Shown: in pieces, positions 34,201 to 34,561 of the stretch | How the letters are laid out: every line of letters begins with the position of its first letter | Numbering within the stretch: the first letter of the stretch is position 1 | DNA from: Saccoglossus kowalevskii | Lineage: Eukaryota > Hemichordata > Enteropneusta > Harrimaniidae | NCBI RefSeq assembly: GCF_000003605.2 | Contig: NW_003154457.1 | Span: forward strand, 1-34,561 | Direction: 5' to 3' | DNA: 34,561 nucleotides | Notes under the pieces: model-generated | Told to the model about the DNA's origin: nothing | Seen by the model: only the letters and a program-made list of their open reading frames with translations | Database searches by the model: none | Position numbers and translations under genes: made by a program

Positions 34201-34561
34201 GACTTATTACCCTCCCCTCTAGCAAAATGTGACACATTTGGACTTATTACCTTCCCCTCTAGGAAAGTGTGACACAGTTGGTCCTATTACTTTCCCTTCT
34301 AGCAAAGTGTGACACAGTTGGTCTTATTACCCCCCTCTTGCAAAGTGTGACACAGTTGGACTTTTTACCCTCCCCTCTAGCAAAGTGTGGTACAGTTGGT
34401 CTTATTCCCGATCCTTCTAGCAAAGAGAGACGCAGTTGGACGTTTTACCCTCCCTTCTAGCAAAATGTGACACAGTTGGACTTATTACCCTCCCTTCTAG
34501 CAAAGTGCGACACAGTTGGACGTTTTACCCTCCCCTCTAGCAAAGTGTGGTACAGTTGGTC
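31260..34561 (+). repeat. 2160-bp HOR-B unit, one full copy plus 1142 bp of the next
   Basis: Bases 33420-34561 repeat 31260-32402 at an offset of 2160 (54 monomers exactly). The offset is 2159 after the C-run near 33850, which is one C shorter than that at 31690. Anchors are GTGCGACAC at 31268/33428, CCTATGGC at 31615/33775 and the trimer starts at 31870/34029. This is the best-preserved complete HOR-B period in the window. Confidence 0.9.
32181..33060 (+). repeat. 440-bp tandem duplication (11 monomers), two full copies
   Basis: Bases 32181-32620 and 32621-33060 match monomer by monomer: GCAAAGAGAG at 32261 with GCAAAGAGCG at 32701, and CTACCAACTC at 32571 with the same at 33011. Differences are mainly single substitutions such as GACGTTTT against GATGTTTT. 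The CTACCAACTCGG monomer, rare elsewhere, marks the end of each copy. Confidence 0.88.

Larger units (their letters stand above)
1..34561 (+). repeat. Satellite-like tandem array, 40-bp monomer, about 864 copies
   Basis: The whole window is a head-to-tail array of one 40-bp monomer family. Numbering from the G after CTAG, the common monomer has GCAAAG at 1-6, GTGTGACACAG at 6-16, TTGG at 17-20, TTATTACC at 23-30, a pyrimidine tract at 29-39 and CTAG spanning 38 to 1 of the next copy. Many stretches keep the 40-bp register exactly, for example about 541-1360. Exceptions are 41-bp monomers with GTTGAAACACAG, length changes in C-runs, and scattered indels. No inverted copies, spacers or non-repeat inserts were seen on either strand. 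The array is open at both ends. Function and species are unknown; the type of organisation is known from eukaryotic satellites. Confidence 0.98.
30311..34561 (+). repeat. HOR-B block 5 (runs off right edge)
   Basis: This block contains CTCGAG at 30656, CCTATGGC at 31615 and 33775, a 440-bp tandem duplication and a 2160-bp long-range repeat (both listed separately). A small stretch at 33061-33380 with GTGTGGTGCAG and TTACTGCCC resembles 4380-4690, except that its preceding CTCGAG is CTCTAG. The array continues past the last base. Confidence 0.85.

Noticed and set aside
1-34561. CRISPR array
   Set aside because: There are no unique spacers between repeats. The 40-bp units are contiguous, and variation is by substitution inside the unit.
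1-34561. Telomere repeats, suggested by TTACCCTCC and TTACCCTACC
   Set aside because: CCCTAA-type units never occur in tandem. The match is a short part of a 40-bp monomer.
1-34561. CENP-B box or proof of a centromere
   Set aside because: I found no TTCGNNNNANNCGGG-like motif in the common monomers. Satellite structure alone does not show centromere identity.
1-34561. Transposable element insertion
   Set aside because: No terminal repeats, target-site duplications, poly-A tails or coding remnants interrupt the array, and every stretch I checked can be assigned to a monomer class.
1-34561. Promoters from the ATAAAAG or CTATAAAAG variants (298, 539, 8358, 8639, 12925 and others)
   Set aside because: CTATAAAAG looks like a TATA box, but it is a simple variant of the monomer start (CTAGCAAAG), recurs with the HOR, and has no downstream gene.

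Overview
The window is one uninterrupted array of a 40-bp tandem repeat from base 1 to base 34561, about 864 monomers, all in the same orientation. I found no gene, RNA gene, transposon, CRISPR array or unique sequence. Both ends cut through the array, so it extends beyond the window. A satellite or minisatellite of this size, with layered higher-order structure, points to a eukaryotic nuclear genome. The sequence gives no safe clue to species or to chromosomal location (centromeric, pericentromeric, subtelomeric or interstitial).

Counting from the G after the CTAG, a typical monomer carries GCAAAG at 1-6, the odd palindrome TGTGACACA at 7-15, CAGTTGG at 14-20, TTATTACC at 23-30, a pyrimidine tract at 29-39 and CTAG across the junction with the next monomer. 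The common form is 47.5% GC and has no CpG. On the + strand it is pyrimidine-rich (12 C and 12 T against 7 G and 9 A). Variant monomers recur in fixed order and define two higher-order repeat (HOR) families. HOR-A is marked by AGGGAAGTTT and AGTGAAGTTT monomers, GTGAGATGCAG, ACACGGTTGG, ACACATTTGG, ATAAAAGTGT and AGTTGCACG. HOR-B is marked by GTGCGACAC with GGACGTTTT, GACAAAGTTGAAC, CCTATGGC and TCTAGAAAAGTG, and contains a recurrent 120-bp trimer.

Approximate layout: HOR-A 1-2430; HOR-B 2431-6040 (with a small HOR-A island at 3600-3855); HOR-A 6041-10285; HOR-B 10286-11260; HOR-A 11261-15972; HOR-B 15973-23470; HOR-A 23471-25720; HOR-B 25721-26815; HOR-A 26816-30310; HOR-B 30311-34561. Boundaries are good to about one or two monomers. 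Within blocks I could measure younger tandem duplications by matching rare variants. Their offsets are 1443, about 479, 121, 561, 440, 240 and 2160 bp, mostly near-multiples of 40. Long-range copies stay colinear at fixed offsets of 5354, 13128, 15182 and 12626 bp.

Open frames of 63-89 codons on either strand are by-products of the repeat. The monomer is 40 bp, so reading frame rotates, and the junction CTAG puts a TAG in each forward frame every third monomer. Open frames grow longer only where a 41-bp monomer or another indel shifts the phase. I do not annotate any as coding. The interest here lies in the array architecture: two interleaved HOR families, the nested duplication history, CpG-bearing variants on a CpG-free background, unstable poly-C tracts, and local indel clusters that may be assembly errors.
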